Source of the DNA: Bacillota bacterium
Lineage (GTDB): Bacteria > Bacillota > Clostridia > UBA1381 > UMGS1253
Assembly: GCA_022706785.1 (NCBI GenBank)
Contig: JAKJBW010000013.1
Span: 1 to 49,003 of the forward strand
DNA: 49,003 nt
Reading direction: 5' to 3'
Each line of letters starts with the position of its first letter. Positions within the stretch are counted from its first letter, which is position 1. The translations under genes and the position numbers were made by a program. Of this stretch, positions 7,740 through 14,775 are shown piece by piece. The notes below the pieces were generated by a model. The model was given only the letters and a program-made list of their open reading frames with translations. It had not been told where the DNA came from and ran no database searches.

Positions 7740-8855
7740 TTACACCGACTCGGCTATGCTTTTAAGCTGCTTGCCTATAATTGACTTGGGGTACATCTCC
7801 ACTATGGGAATACCTTTATTCAGGCTGTTTAAGGCCAGATCGTCGCTTTGGCATACCTTGTAGTCGATCCGTCTTGCCAAAACTCTTTCCACATCCTTTT
7901 CCCCTATGACAGCCTTTGTATACTTATTCAAAACAAGTGTGACCTTCTCATCCTGACGCAGCTTCTCCAATATGGAGAGGCTGATGCGCGCGCCCCTGAT
8001 ACTTGAAATATCAACGCCCACCAGCAGCAGTATCCTATCGGAATTCTCAAAACAGCTTATGGTGGCATCGGTAAACGCCGGCGGCAGGTCAATGATGATA
8101 TAGTCGTAGTACGGCCTTAGGGTGTTGATAATACTTTCAAAATGCTCCGCCTTAACAATTTCGGAATACTCAGGGCTTTTGGGTGAGGCAATGATCCCTA
8201 CGCCGGAAGAATGGGCGGTAATAAAGCTTTTTATAATTTCTATTGCGCCCAGATTGCCCTCATACACAAGCTCGCCCAGCGTATCCTTGGGGTCGCAGTC
8301 AAAATACATATGCATATCGCCCATTTGGAGGTTGGCGTCTATGATGATCACCTTTTTGCCCTGCTTTGCCAGGCACAGTGCCGTATTGGCGGCAATCGTG
8401 GTTTTCCCTATGCCCCCCTTGCCCCCGAAAACGCAAATCACCTTAGACGGGCTGGGGCTTTTGGTCAAATCGCTTGTTTTCCTCGTACTTTCCAGCCGAT
8501 AGCACTCCCTTACAGATTCCCTGACAGTGTCATCGTCGGCATCCAGCGCAACAACTTTCTTTATACCTGAAAGCATAGCCTTTTGCATCAGCGCCATGTC
8601 AATATCGTCACACATCAGCATAACGACGCAGTGGGGCAGATTAAAATAAATGCTGCCGGCGACCTCAAACGCGCTTTCGCCTTTGGCGCCTGCGAGTATT
8701 ACCACATGCGGGCACAGACTGAGCACCTTGTCAAACCCGCGCTGGTCTAAATCTCCAAACCCGACAACCGCTATGTTTTCGTCCGCAATCTTGCTCTTGA
8801 TATCAAAGCCTGTTTCGGCAATATCAGAAAGTATGACAGCTTTAATCATCTCCAT
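7740..8855 (-). CDS. tadZ: Tad pilus localisation protein TadZ/CpaE
   Basis: A 371-residue two-domain protein. Residues 1-125 form an atypical receiver-like domain (VILSDIAETGFDIK ... VVILAGAKGES). Residues from about 135 form a ParA/MinD-like ATPase with the deviant Walker A FGGKGGIGKTTIAANTAL, an IDANLQMGDMHMYF Walker A' region and YDYIIIDLPPAF Walker B. TadZ/CpaE proteins find the pole and recruit the pilus machine. It lies between cpaB and tadA as in other tad operons. A DivIVA-like protein is encoded at the end of the same operon, a possible polar partner (inference). Confidence 0.9.
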   Translation of the reverse strand: MEMIKAVILSDIAETGFDIKSKIADENIAVVGFGDLDQRGFDKVLSLCPHVVILAGAKGESAFEVAGSIYFNLPHCVVMLMCDDIDMALMQKAMLSGIKKVVALDADDDTVRESVRECYRLESTRKTSDLTKSPSPSKVICVFGGKGGIGKTTIAANTALCLAKQGKKVIIIDANLQMGDMHMYFDCDPKDTLGELVYEGNLGAIEIIKSFITAHSSGVGIIASPKSPEYSEIVKAEHFESIINTLRPYYDYIIIDLPPAFTDATISCFENSDRILLLVGVDISSIRGARISLSILEKLRQDEKVTLVLNKYTKAVIGEKDVERVLARRIDYKVCQSDDLALNSLNKGIPIVEMYPKSIIGKQLKSIAESV

Positions 8856-8885
8856 ACAGCGCTACCCTCTTTGACAGATAATCGT

Positions 8886-9542
8886 TTAGCTCACCGGGGG
8901 TCTTAAAACCAGCCTGATGATGGCGTTGGCTATGACGTATTGCAGTTCGATCGCCTGTTCGGGCGTCACAGCCAGCGTAACGCTTTCGTATTTAGCTGAA
9001 CCTGATTCGGTCTTGGCGCCCGCGCTTTTTTCCTCTCCGGTCCTGAGCACCAGCAGGTTTTCAAATGCAATCCGTTTTGTACCCTTCTCAATCTCATTTG
9101 CAAAATACGCGATCACATCGATCCTGTCGCCTTTTTTGAGGTAGTTGGTGACCCCGGAAACCTCGTCGACCGAAACCGAAACCGCCCTGTAGCCGGCAGG
9201 CACTTCGTAGGCCAGCCTGTCGGGGTTGTCGCCTCCGGCCAGCGACAGCCTTTCAGTATACAGCGGCTCCCCCGGAGCAAGGGGGTATTTTGTAATTTTT
9301 CCTACGACCTCAGACGGACTTTTCACAAAGCCTTCGCCTGTAAGCTCTTTGGATATCTGTTTTATCTCTACCATATTCTCTTCCAATACGGTGTTTTCTA
9401 CAATTTTAACGGCAGCCACCACTACGTTTACCGAACCTGAAACCTGACTTTTTGCCTTGCTTTCCAAAGAAGTGGCAAATCTGTATGTAGCGTAGGCTGT
9501 GACCAATGCGGCAATCACTGCCAGCAAATATATCTTTTTCAT
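8886..9542 (-). CDS. cpaB: Flp pilus assembly protein CpaB/RcpC
   Basis: A 218-residue protein with an N-terminal membrane anchor (IYLLAVIAALVTAYATYRFA) and an extracytoplasmic SAF domain (VNVVVAAVKIVENTVLEENMV, then PLAPGEPLYTERLS), followed by the RcpC-type C-terminal region (AVSVSVDEVSGVTNYLKKGDRIDVIAYF). In diderms RcpC/CpaB works with the outer-membrane secretin. No secretin gene is seen here, as expected for a monoderm, so it probably contacts the wall or the pilus base. ATG with GGAG upstream; 30 bases before tadZ. A 239-base gap without a recognisable gene separates it from tadE. Confidence 0.9.
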   Translation of the reverse strand: MKKIYLLAVIAALVTAYATYRFATSLESKAKSQVSGSVNVVVAAVKIVENTVLEENMVEIKQISKELTGEGFVKSPSEVVGKITKYPLAPGEPLYTERLSLAGGDNPDRLAYEVPAGYRAVSVSVDEVSGVTNYLKKGDRIDVIAYFANEIEKGTKRIAFENLLVLRTGEEKSAGAKTESGSAKYESVTLAVTPEQAIELQYVIANAIIRLVLRPPVS

Positions 9543-9781
9543 TGCGCATCTCCACTATTCTATGAGTTTTACAGCGTACATGCCGCGCCGGACCCCGACG
9601 CCGTCATCCTGCCGTATATAACTATATTTAAATAGGAGCCGTAAATATTGGCCTCGCTGTTTGCTGCTTTGGCGCAGGCATGCCGCAAAGCCCGTTATTG
9701 TCATTTTTTCAGCTGCCAATAATATTTTTGGCGGCGCCACAGCGCAGGCAACGGAGGCTGCGTCCTCTTTAATAAAGATTT

Positions 9782-10207
9782 TTATTCCATCCGCATGGTG
9801 ACATGCGAGGTAACCGGGATCTTTCCGTCAGTCGCCAAAGGTGCGGTCAGCGGTGTGAGCGACGATACGAGGCACGAAATATTCACCGTAACATCCCCGC
9901 TGCTGATATGGGAAGGATTCGAGAAATTTACACTGACACTCAGCGCATCCGCCAGATCGACCGACGCAATCTGCCCGACGCGCGTTATAATCTTTGCACG
10001 CAAGCTCTCGCTGGTTTCATTGCTGCCATGCACAATGGCATATCGCGTGGCTTCCATGCAGTAGTTGCTCACACTGAGCTTATTGAAAAAGAGCCAGCCG
10101 TAGTCCATGATGCCGCAGAGCAGCAGCAACAAAAGCGGTACGGTGATAGCCAGCTCAACAACTGCCTGCCCTTTCTCGTTCTTTAATTTGCTAAATATAT
10201 TCTTCAC
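9782..10207 (-). CDS. tadE: TadE-like minor pilin
   Basis: A 141-residue TadE-family pseudopilin. The N-terminus KNEKGQAVVELAITVPLLLLLLCGIMDYGWLF has the charged leader, the G-Q-A-V-V-E processing site (Glu at +5) and the hydrophobic stalk; the rest is an extracellular beta-rich domain (SVNFSNPSHISSGDVTVNISCLV). The prepilin peptidase encoded two genes upstream should cleave after the Gly. The start is GTG at 10207 with GGAGGGG eight bases upstream; a longer frame to 10249 lacks such a site. No TadF or TadG partner is present, so this may be the only minor pilin. Confidence 0.85.
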   Translation of the reverse strand: MKNIFSKLKNEKGQAVVELAITVPLLLLLLCGIMDYGWLFFNKLSVSNYCMEATRYAIVHGSNETSESLRAKIITRVGQIASVDLADALSVSVNFSNPSHISSGDVTVNISCLVSSLTPLTAPLATDGKIPVTSHVTMRME

Positions 10208-10295
10208 GTCAGATCCCCTCCATACTGAAGAAAAAAAAACTAAGGGCAATTAATATTAAATCTGCCAATATTAATTGCCCTTATGTGAGAGGTGA

Positions 10296-10466
10296 TTAAT
10301 CGGGAATACCAGCGTTGTCAAGTTGAGTCCCTGAACGAGTGAATATACCGAGTATGTCATCCTTAAACGCTATAATTGCCGTAATAGCCGCCACTGCGAT
10401 CAAACCCAGAATCAAACCGTACTCCACCATTCCCTGTCCGCTTTCGTCCAATAACATTTTTTTCAT
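10296..10466 (-). CDS. flp: Flp-type major pilin
   Basis: A 56-residue Flp/Fap pilin, the repeated subunit of the Tad pilus. A short charged leader (KKMLLDESG) precedes the G/QGMVEYG class III peptidase site with Glu +5 and Tyr +6. The hydrophobic helix LILGLIAVAAITAIIAF and a short acidic tail follow. Two ATGs are possible, 10472 and 10466; AGGAGG lies 2 and 8 bases upstream respectively, so 10466 is chosen. A hairpin-rich leader of nearly 200 bases separates it from tadV, which suggests separate control of pilin dosage. Confidence 0.92.
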   Translation of the reverse strand: MKKMLLDESGQGMVEYGLILGLIAVAAITAIIAFKDDILGIFTRSGTQLDNAGIPD

Positions 10467-10479
10467 TTTCATTTCCTCC

Positions 10480-10669
10480 TTTTTTAAATTAGGTTTTTTG
10501 GTTATATGGTTACGTTTGCAAAGCCAAAGCTGTATTTGGCTAAGGCGCCGGCGGCAAAAGCGCAGGCCGCCATACCCCAAACCAATCGTTGGTACTGTCC
10601 CGGAGCTTACTACCCGCCTTTCTCCGGCAAGCCATACTTCATAGCACTCCCCCCTCTGCTTTTCTTGCA
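10480..10669 (-). promoter_or_regulatory. Structured leader of flp with a 10-codon mini-ORF
   Basis: Between tadV and flp the minus strand folds into four successive hairpins: CCGGAG/CTCCGG (10600-10627), ACCAA/TTGGT (10581-10593), GGCGGC/GCCGCC (10550-10571) and AGCCAAA/TTTGGCT (10522-10541). The first overlaps a mini-ORF, MKYGLPEKGG (10610-10642), that follows a strong GGGGGGAG site. It could be a translated leader, an mRNA stabiliser or a processing site. No known riboswitch class fits. Confidence 0.4.
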
Positions 10670-11296
10670 TTAAATCGTTAATGATACACAAAGTGTAATA
10701 ATGAAGCCCAGTGAAATATACGGACCAAGCGCCGCGGATGTTTTTAAGCCGCCCTTCCGTGTAAGCACCAAATAGAGCCAGTAAAACAGCAGACAAATAC
10801 CCATAATGGCTGTCGTCTGAATAAAGCCGATGGTGCTTAAGTAAAAGCCCGTAACCATCGCAAGCTTGATATCGCCCATGCCTATCGTTTTACCGAACTT
10901 GGCGGGGAATAAAAACACAACGCCTGCAAACAGCATACCCACTATCGAATTAAACGGATTTGCATGAGTAATGAAAAGTATAACGATTTTTAAAATCAGC
11001 AGCGCTAAAAGCAGCTCGTTCGGTATCTTTCGTATCTGGAAATCAACCACTGAAATCATAAGACATATTGAAAAAACAATCGCGCATTCCACCATGTTGA
11101 ACACATTGTCGTAAAACAGTAAACCGATGGCCAGATAACCTGCCGCGCACAACAGCGCCCAAATGAGATTGATGTAAAGGCCGTTAAACATCCTGCTATT
11201 ATCGACGCTTCCCTGCCGTTTCTTGATCATAAGCGCAGATGCCATTTTGCTCAGAAGTCCCATGACAAGCCCTGCACTAAACATGATACCCAACAT
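10670..11296 (-). CDS. tadV: Prepilin peptidase TadV/CpaA
   Basis: A 208-residue A24-type aspartic peptidase of the membrane that removes the leader from Flp and TadE. Both catalytic aspartates are visible: VVDFQIRKIPNE (first Asp) and the GMGDIKL motif (GxGD). Seven or so hydrophobic helices fit the CpaA topology. It lacks the N-terminal methylase domain of PilD enzymes, as is usual in Tad systems. The ATG at 11296 follows AAAGGAG; the frame extends to 11347 without a ribosome-binding site. It is the first gene of the operon, directly after a c-di-GMP riboswitch and terminator. Confidence 0.9.
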   Translation of the reverse strand: MLGIMFSAGLVMGLLSKMASALMIKKRQGSVDNSRMFNGLYINLIWALLCAAGYLAIGLLFYDNVFNMVECAIVFSICLMISVVDFQIRKIPNELLLALLILKIVILFITHANPFNSIVGMLFAGVVFLFPAKFGKTIGMGDIKLAMVTGFYLSTIGFIQTTAIMGICLLFYWLYLVLTRKGGLKTSAALGPYISLGFIITLCVSLTI

Positions 11297-11356
11297 ATCA
11301 CTTTCTCCTTTGGCTTTTAATGTCAGTATTTTTTGTATAAAAAGCAAAATGCTTAA

Positions 11357-11404
11357 TAACGAGAAAACAGCCGCAATTCGAAGAACTCCGAATTACGACT
11401 GTTT
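11357..11404 (-). terminator. Terminator of the tad c-di-GMP riboswitch
   Basis: A 16-bp stem (11365-11380 with 11389-11404, two G-U pairs) followed by TTTTCTCGTT on the minus strand, between the aptamer and tadV. The aptamer's 3' flank carries TCCGAAT, which is complementary to ATTCGGA in the terminator arm, so an alternative pairing exists. The T-run is imperfect. Confidence 0.7.
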
Positions 11405-11484
11405 AAGACAGCTAATAAGCCTACACCCTCCCCTAAATGAGAGGAAATATGTAACCATTAGCCAAAACATGCACGTGTCTTCAT

Positions 11485-11570
11485 TCGGAAACTGGCTGTC
11501 ATAGGCGTTAGCCCTTAGACCCTATAGTTTTGCGTCGCAGCTTTTCAACTGCTTTGCCATTATCGTGAAG
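11485..11570 (-). promoter_or_regulatory. Cyclic di-GMP-I (GEMM-I) riboswitch upstream of the tad operon
   Basis: The minus strand shows the class I pattern: GATAATGGCAAAGC, a hairpin with a GAAA loop, GACGCAAAACTATAGGG, TCTAAGG (tetraloop receptor side), then TATGACAGCCAGTTT. These are the positions that bind c-di-GMP and dock the GNRA loop in known members. The G before GCAAA, equivalent to G20 of the V. cholerae Vc2 aptamer, is kept, which argues for c-di-GMP rather than cGAMP. It precedes a terminator and tadV, so it should control the whole pilus operon. Whether the ligand turns it on or off is not settled. Confidence 0.9.
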
Positions 11571-11596
11571 TTTTAAAAATGCTTTATTCAGTTTTT

Positions 11597-12022
11597 TTAT
11601 AGACTCTGGAACCCTTCCAGCCAGTTGATTGCGCTGGCAGTACCGTCGTAGAGCTTTTGTGCCATCTCCTTCCCAATAAATCTGTCCATAACCTTCTTAT
11701 AGGAAAAGGGATAATCGCTGTTGCGGTAAAACATAATCTCAATGAAAAATTCCATGTATCTGTCTTTTTCTTCCTCCAGCCTCTCGCAGTGGTCAAATTC
11801 CTTGCTCTGTGTCAGCTTGTTGACAAGAAATGTAATATTGTTAGACTTAGGCGCCTCCTTGCCGGTATAGTAAACGATCATACCTTTGATCAGCCTTTCA
11901 AGCGCCTGCAAACAAAGCGTTACGACATAGGTACCGCGATCCATATCAAGCATTATTTTTGCCGTTTGCAAATCATAATCGGACAGGTGCTTCCAGTATC
12001 TATATTTCTCTCTATTTGTCAT
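11597..12022 (-). CDS. HEPN domain protein
   Basis: A 141-residue all-helical HEPN-domain protein (COG2250 type). The opening YWKHLSDYDLQTAKIMLDMDRGTYVVTLCLQALERLIKG carries the typical SDYDL and the helix with CLQ-ALER-LIKG. The later RNSDYPF resembles the R-x-x-DYPF/ARYPD stretch. I do not see the Rx4-6H ribonuclease motif of toxic HEPN proteins, so it may be a non-catalytic partner of the nucleotidyltransferase encoded 40 bases upstream. HEPN/MNT pairs form complexes, some acting as toxin-antitoxin systems. ATG at 12022 with GAGG upstream. Confidence 0.85.
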   Translation of the reverse strand: MTNREKYRYWKHLSDYDLQTAKIMLDMDRGTYVVTLCLQALERLIKGMIVYYTGKEAPKSNNITFLVNKLTQSKEFDHCERLEEEKDRYMEFFIEIMFYRNSDYPFSYKKVMDRFIGKEMAQKLYDGTASAINWLEGFQSL

Positions 12023-12062
12023 ATAGATTATCCTCTGCCGTTTGTTTAGCCCTATTTACCTG

Positions 12063-12389
12063 TTAAAATATCAGTTCAACCCCTGATTCCACAATTTCCT
12101 CAACAATACCTATCGGCTCGTCCAACTCTTTTTCATAAAATACCTGAGGCTGAATATCTACGCCATAACCCAAGCAGAGGAAGGTTACCCGCTTAAACTC
12201 ATTTAAAATACTTTCAGCGCCATCCTCAATAAAAACCGCAATGTCAATATCGCTTTCATCGGTATAAGATTTTTTACTGTAAGAACCGAACAGGATCACT
12301 TTTTTTACATAGGGCGCTTTTCGGATATCTTTTGATACCTGCCCTAATATTTGGGCTATCTTTTCACCGACCGCTAAATCAGGCGCCAA
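12063..12389 (-). CDS. MNT-type nucleotidyltransferase-domain protein
   Basis: A 108-residue minimal nucleotidyltransferase of the pol-beta superfamily. The signature VILFGSYSKKSYTDESDIDIAVF gives the GS motif (Gly35-Ser36) and metal-binding Asp47 and Asp49; a third acidic residue may be Asp in VDIQPQ. In MNT-HEPN toxin-antitoxin pairs such enzymes AMPylate or otherwise modify the HEPN partner. The start is TTG at 12389 with AAGGGG upstream. It sits downstream of a c-di-GMP-I riboswitch and is followed by the HEPN gene, so the pair is probably one transcript. Toxin-antitoxin action is a family-based guess. Confidence 0.85.
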   Translation of the reverse strand: MAPDLAVGEKIAQILGQVSKDIRKAPYVKKVILFGSYSKKSYTDESDIDIAVFIEDGAESILNEFKRVTFLCLGYGVDIQPQVFYEKELDEPIGIVEEIVESGVELIF

Positions 12390-12570
12390 GAGCTTATCCC
12401 CTTAATAAAATTTTTGTTTCAGGATTTCTGCCAACCCTGCGCCCTTTATGTAAGCAACCGATTACTGTGTCCTGCGCTTTGACCCCGCTCATAGCTTTTG
12501 TGCCGACTTGCCTGTTCTTATGATTGGCCAAAACCGTTCCTTCAGTGTTTTTTTGATAAAAACAGAGAAT

Positions 12571-12605
12571 ACAAAAACAGACAACCGGATAACGCAGTTG
12601 CCTGT
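12571..12605 (-). terminator. Terminator of the second c-di-GMP riboswitch
   Basis: On the minus strand ACAGGCAAC ... GTTGTCTGT (one G-U) is followed by TTTTGT. The left arm overlaps GGCAACTG (12595-12602), which is perfectly complementary to CAGTTGCC at the 3' edge of the aptamer (12653-12660). The two foldings exclude each other. Confidence 0.7.
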
Positions 12606-12649
12606 AGTCAAACAATCTTTTAAATAAAAAGATCATTAACGTCTAATCA

Positions 12650-12740
12650 AACGGCAACTGGCTGCCATAGATTACAAGCGTAATCCGTAGGCCCTCTAGC
12701 TTTGCGCCCCTATTTTTCAATAGGTTAGCCTTTATTGGAG
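12650..12740 (-). promoter_or_regulatory. Cyclic di-GMP-I (GEMM-I) riboswitch upstream of the MNT/HEPN pair
   Basis: The minus strand reads AAAGGCTAACC, a stem CCTATT-GAAA-AATAGG with the expected GNRA loop, GGCGCAAAGCTAGAGGGCC, then TCTATGGCAGCCAGTTGCC. This is the GEMM-I layout with U in place of A in GGCAAACC. The G20-equivalent is kept. If ligand binding holds CAGTTGCC in the aptamer, the downstream terminator can form, so the pairing predicts an OFF switch (inference). Confidence 0.85.
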
Positions 12741-12777
12741 ACAGGTCTGATTAAATCAGGGTGCCTATCTGATTATT

Positions 12778-12806
12778 ATATTACAACAGTTTACCCAGCT
12801 TGTCAA
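12778..12806 (-). promoter_or_regulatory. SigA-type promoter for the second riboswitch transcript
   Basis: Minus strand TTGACA (12801-12806), 17-base spacer, TAATAT (12778-12783). It lies about 40 bases upstream of the aptamer, fitting a transcript that begins with the riboswitch. Confidence 0.65.
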
Positions 12807-12880
12807 CATCTTTTTACATGAAATATATGACAAATTTCAACGTTTTTTTTATGCATGTTGTACAAGCTGTTCTATGTATA

Positions 12881-13306
12881 TTAGTTTTCTATAATGGCAA
12901 ACCCGATTTCGCCCGCTGCCGCCATTTCGCCGTCCACCGTAGCCTTGGCGGTTGCTTTGCCCATACCGTGGCGAAACGCTCCCAGCTCAATCTCCAGCTT
13001 AAGTACGTCTCCCGGCTTGACCTGGCGTCTGAATTTAAAGTTATTTATTCCTGTGAAAACCGCAAGCTTACCCTTGTTTTCATCCATGGAAAGAGCAAGC
13101 ACAGCGCCCAGCTGAGCCAGCGCTTCCACAATCAGCACCCCCGGCATAATAGGATTTCCCGGAAAATGTCCCTGAAAAAAAGGCTCGTTTACCGAAACAT
13201 TTTTATAACCTGCCGCTTTGCCGTCAGCCATCTGCTCGACCCTGTCCACAAGCAAAAACGGATAACGGTGCGGAATGATGCTTTGGATCTGCACACTGTC
13301 TAACAT
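12881..13306 (-). CDS. fabZ: 3-hydroxyacyl-ACP dehydratase FabZ
   Basis: A 141-residue hot-dog-fold dehydratase that converts (3R)-hydroxyacyl-ACP to trans-2-enoyl-ACP in type II fatty acid synthesis. Motifs: [13 protein letters not shown] near the N-terminus, the catalytic His in [23 protein letters not shown] and, further on, the active-site Glu of the VEALAQ helix. Length is normal. The ATG at 13306 follows AAGGAGGG. It is 22 bases after mbl and probably co-transcribed. In Bacillus subtilis fabZ and mbl are neighbours with flagellar rod genes between them; here those genes are absent. Confidence 0.95.
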   Translation of the reverse strand: MLDSVQIQSIIPHRYPFLLVDRVEQMADGKAAGYKNVSVNEPFFQGHFPGNPIMPGVLIVEALAQLGAVLALSMDENKGKLAVFTGINNFKFRRQVKPGDVLKLEIELGAFRHGMGKATAKATVDGEMAAAGEIGFAIIEN

Positions 13307-13328
13307 GTCATCCCTCCTTGAATATATT

Positions 13329-14384
13329 CTATTCCTGCTGATCGTAAACACATGACGATTTGTCCCGAAGCACATGCAAATTATCAAGCGCTGCGCCCGT
13401 ACCCTTTGCCACGCACGACAGCGGATCGTCGGCCAGATAGACCCTTATTCCCGTTTTCTCCATCAACAGCTTGTCAAGGCCGCTGATCATGGCGCCGCCC
13501 CCCGTGAGCGCCACGCCGTTTTCCGCAATATCGCCCACCAGCTCCGGCGGCGTACGCTCCAATACAGAATGCACCGTGTCCACGATCTGCACCGCGACCT
13601 CGTCCAACGCCTCACGAATCTCTTCGGAAGTAATGGTGATACTCATAGGCAGCCCCGACAGCAATGAGCGCCCCCGCACCTCCATGGACTTTTCCTCATC
13701 CATCTTATAGACGCTGCCGATATTGATCTTGACGCTCTCCGCCGTTCTGTCGCCGATCACCGCGTTGTGCTTCTTGCGGATATATTTCACTATGGCGTCG
13801 TCAAATCTATCGCCGGCAACCTTGATGGAATCGCTCACCACAATGCCGCCAAGCGAAATCACCGCCACATCTGAGGTGCCTCCGCCGATATCCACCACCA
13901 TGCATCCGCACGCGCGGCTGATGTCAAGGCCTGCGCCGATAGCCGCCGCAATGGGCTCCTCGATCAGATACACCTGACGCCCGCCCGCCTGCGTGCCGGC
14001 GTCCACCACAGCGCGCTCCTCTACCTCCGTGACGCCGCTTGGAACGCATATCATGATACGGGGCTTGAAAATCCTGTTCTTTGTCACCTTGCGGATAAAA
14101 TATTTAAGCATCCTCTCTGTGGAGGAATAATCCGAAATCACACCTTCGCGCAAGGGGCGGATAGCAACGATATTGCCCGGCGTGCGGCCGAGCATTTTTT
14201 GCGCCTCACTGCCCACAGCGTACAATTTCCCGCTGTCCTTGTCAATGGCAACCACAGAAGGCTCGCAAAGCACGATCCCCTTATCCTTGACATGCACCAG
14301 AATGGACGCCGTCCCCAGGTCTATGCCGATATCGGACGACAGGGAAAACCAGCCCTTTATTTTAGAAAAAATACCTAATGCCAC
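13329..14384 (-). CDS. mbl: Rod-shape-determining actin homologue MreB/Mbl
   Basis: About 351 residues of an actin-fold protein that forms membrane-associated filaments guiding sidewall peptidoglycan synthesis. Seen: an N-terminal amphipathic segment ([10 protein letters not shown]), phosphate 1 loop [29 protein letters not shown], phosphate 2 loop [15 protein letters not shown] and the adenosine motif [16 protein letters not shown]. Both TTG at 14390 and GTG at 14384 are possible; AAGGTAGG is better spaced for 14384. Synteny with fabZ favours Mbl over MreB. A near-consensus promoter lies 80 bases upstream. Confidence 0.9.
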   Translation of the reverse strand: MALGIFSKIKGWFSLSSDIGIDLGTASILVHVKDKGIVLCEPSVVAIDKDSGKLYAVGSEAQKMLGRTPGNIVAIRPLREGVISDYSSTERMLKYFIRKVTKNRIFKPRIMICVPSGVTEVEERAVVDAGTQAGGRQVYLIEEPIAAAIGAGLDISRACGCMVVDIGGGTSDVAVISLGGIVVSDSIKVAGDRFDDAIVKYIRKKHNAVIGDRTAESVKINIGSVYKMDEEKSMEVRGRSLLSGLPMSITITSEEIREALDEVAVQIVDTVHSVLERTPPELVGDIAENGVALTGGGAMISGLDKLLMEKTGIRVYLADDPLSCVAKGTGAALDNLHVLRDKSSCVYDQQE

Positions 14385-14463
14385 ACGCAAAACCTACCTT
14401 CTTACAGGAGCCTGTCCCAAAAACAAGCGCGCTCCATCGCATAAATAGACATGTCCACTAATT

Positions 14464-14491
14464 ATTATATCTTTTTTGGCATATTTGTCAA
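14464..14491 (-). promoter_or_regulatory. SigA promoter of mbl-fabZ
   Basis: Minus strand TTGACA (14486-14491), 16-base spacer, TATAAT (14464-14469). Both hexamers are consensus. It leaves a 5' leader of roughly 70 bases before mbl. Confidence 0.8.
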
Positions 14492-14539
14492 GCTTTAAAA
14501 CATTATGTCACACGGCTGACGCATGAAAGGGGAAAAGCA

Positions 14540-14775
14540 AAACCTTACTTTCTTTTTCTATCACAAAAAGAAAGTAACAAAGAAAAAAGCTCCTATACGC
14601 TTAGGATTTCACCGTCTGCGGACGGCGATTCAGGGGCGCCGCCCCTGAAAATCCCGCAAACTTTTGAAAAAGTTTGATCAAAACTTTGTCTTTTTGCTTT
14701 GCAAAAGGATCCGGGCGTAAGGGCAAAACTGCCGCAAGACTACCCCCGTGATGCCAGCGGGCGCTGCCCGCTTTA
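14540..14775. repeat. Hairpin-dense intergenic tract between mbl and ppk
   Basis: Six inverted repeats in about 230 bases: TTACTTTCTTTTT/AAAAAGAAAGTAA (13 bp, 14545-14577), CCGTC/GACGG, CAGGGGC/GCCCCTG, CAAACTT/AAGTTTG, TTTTGC/GCAAAA and GCGGGC/GCCCGC. No ORF here looks real. One of the hairpins followed by T's on the minus strand may end the ppk transcript. The composite looks like a mobile intergenic repeat or REP-type block. Confidence 0.5.

Noticed and set aside
9543..9781. A possible extra pilus gene between tadE and cpaB (61-codon frame)
   Set aside because: No start with a ribosome-binding site, no pilin or TadF/TadG signature; treated as non-coding gap.
12440..12560. A stretch with partial GEMM-like words (GGCCAATC, GGCACAAAAGCTATG, CGGTTGC)
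   Set aside because: The P2 hairpin with a GNRA loop cannot be formed, so it is not a third c-di-GMP aptamer; similarity is probably chance or decay.
12394..12636. An 80-codon minus-strand ORF between the second riboswitch and MNT
   Set aside because: It overlaps the terminator and antiterminator of the riboswitch, has no ribosome-binding site and no recognisable protein features.
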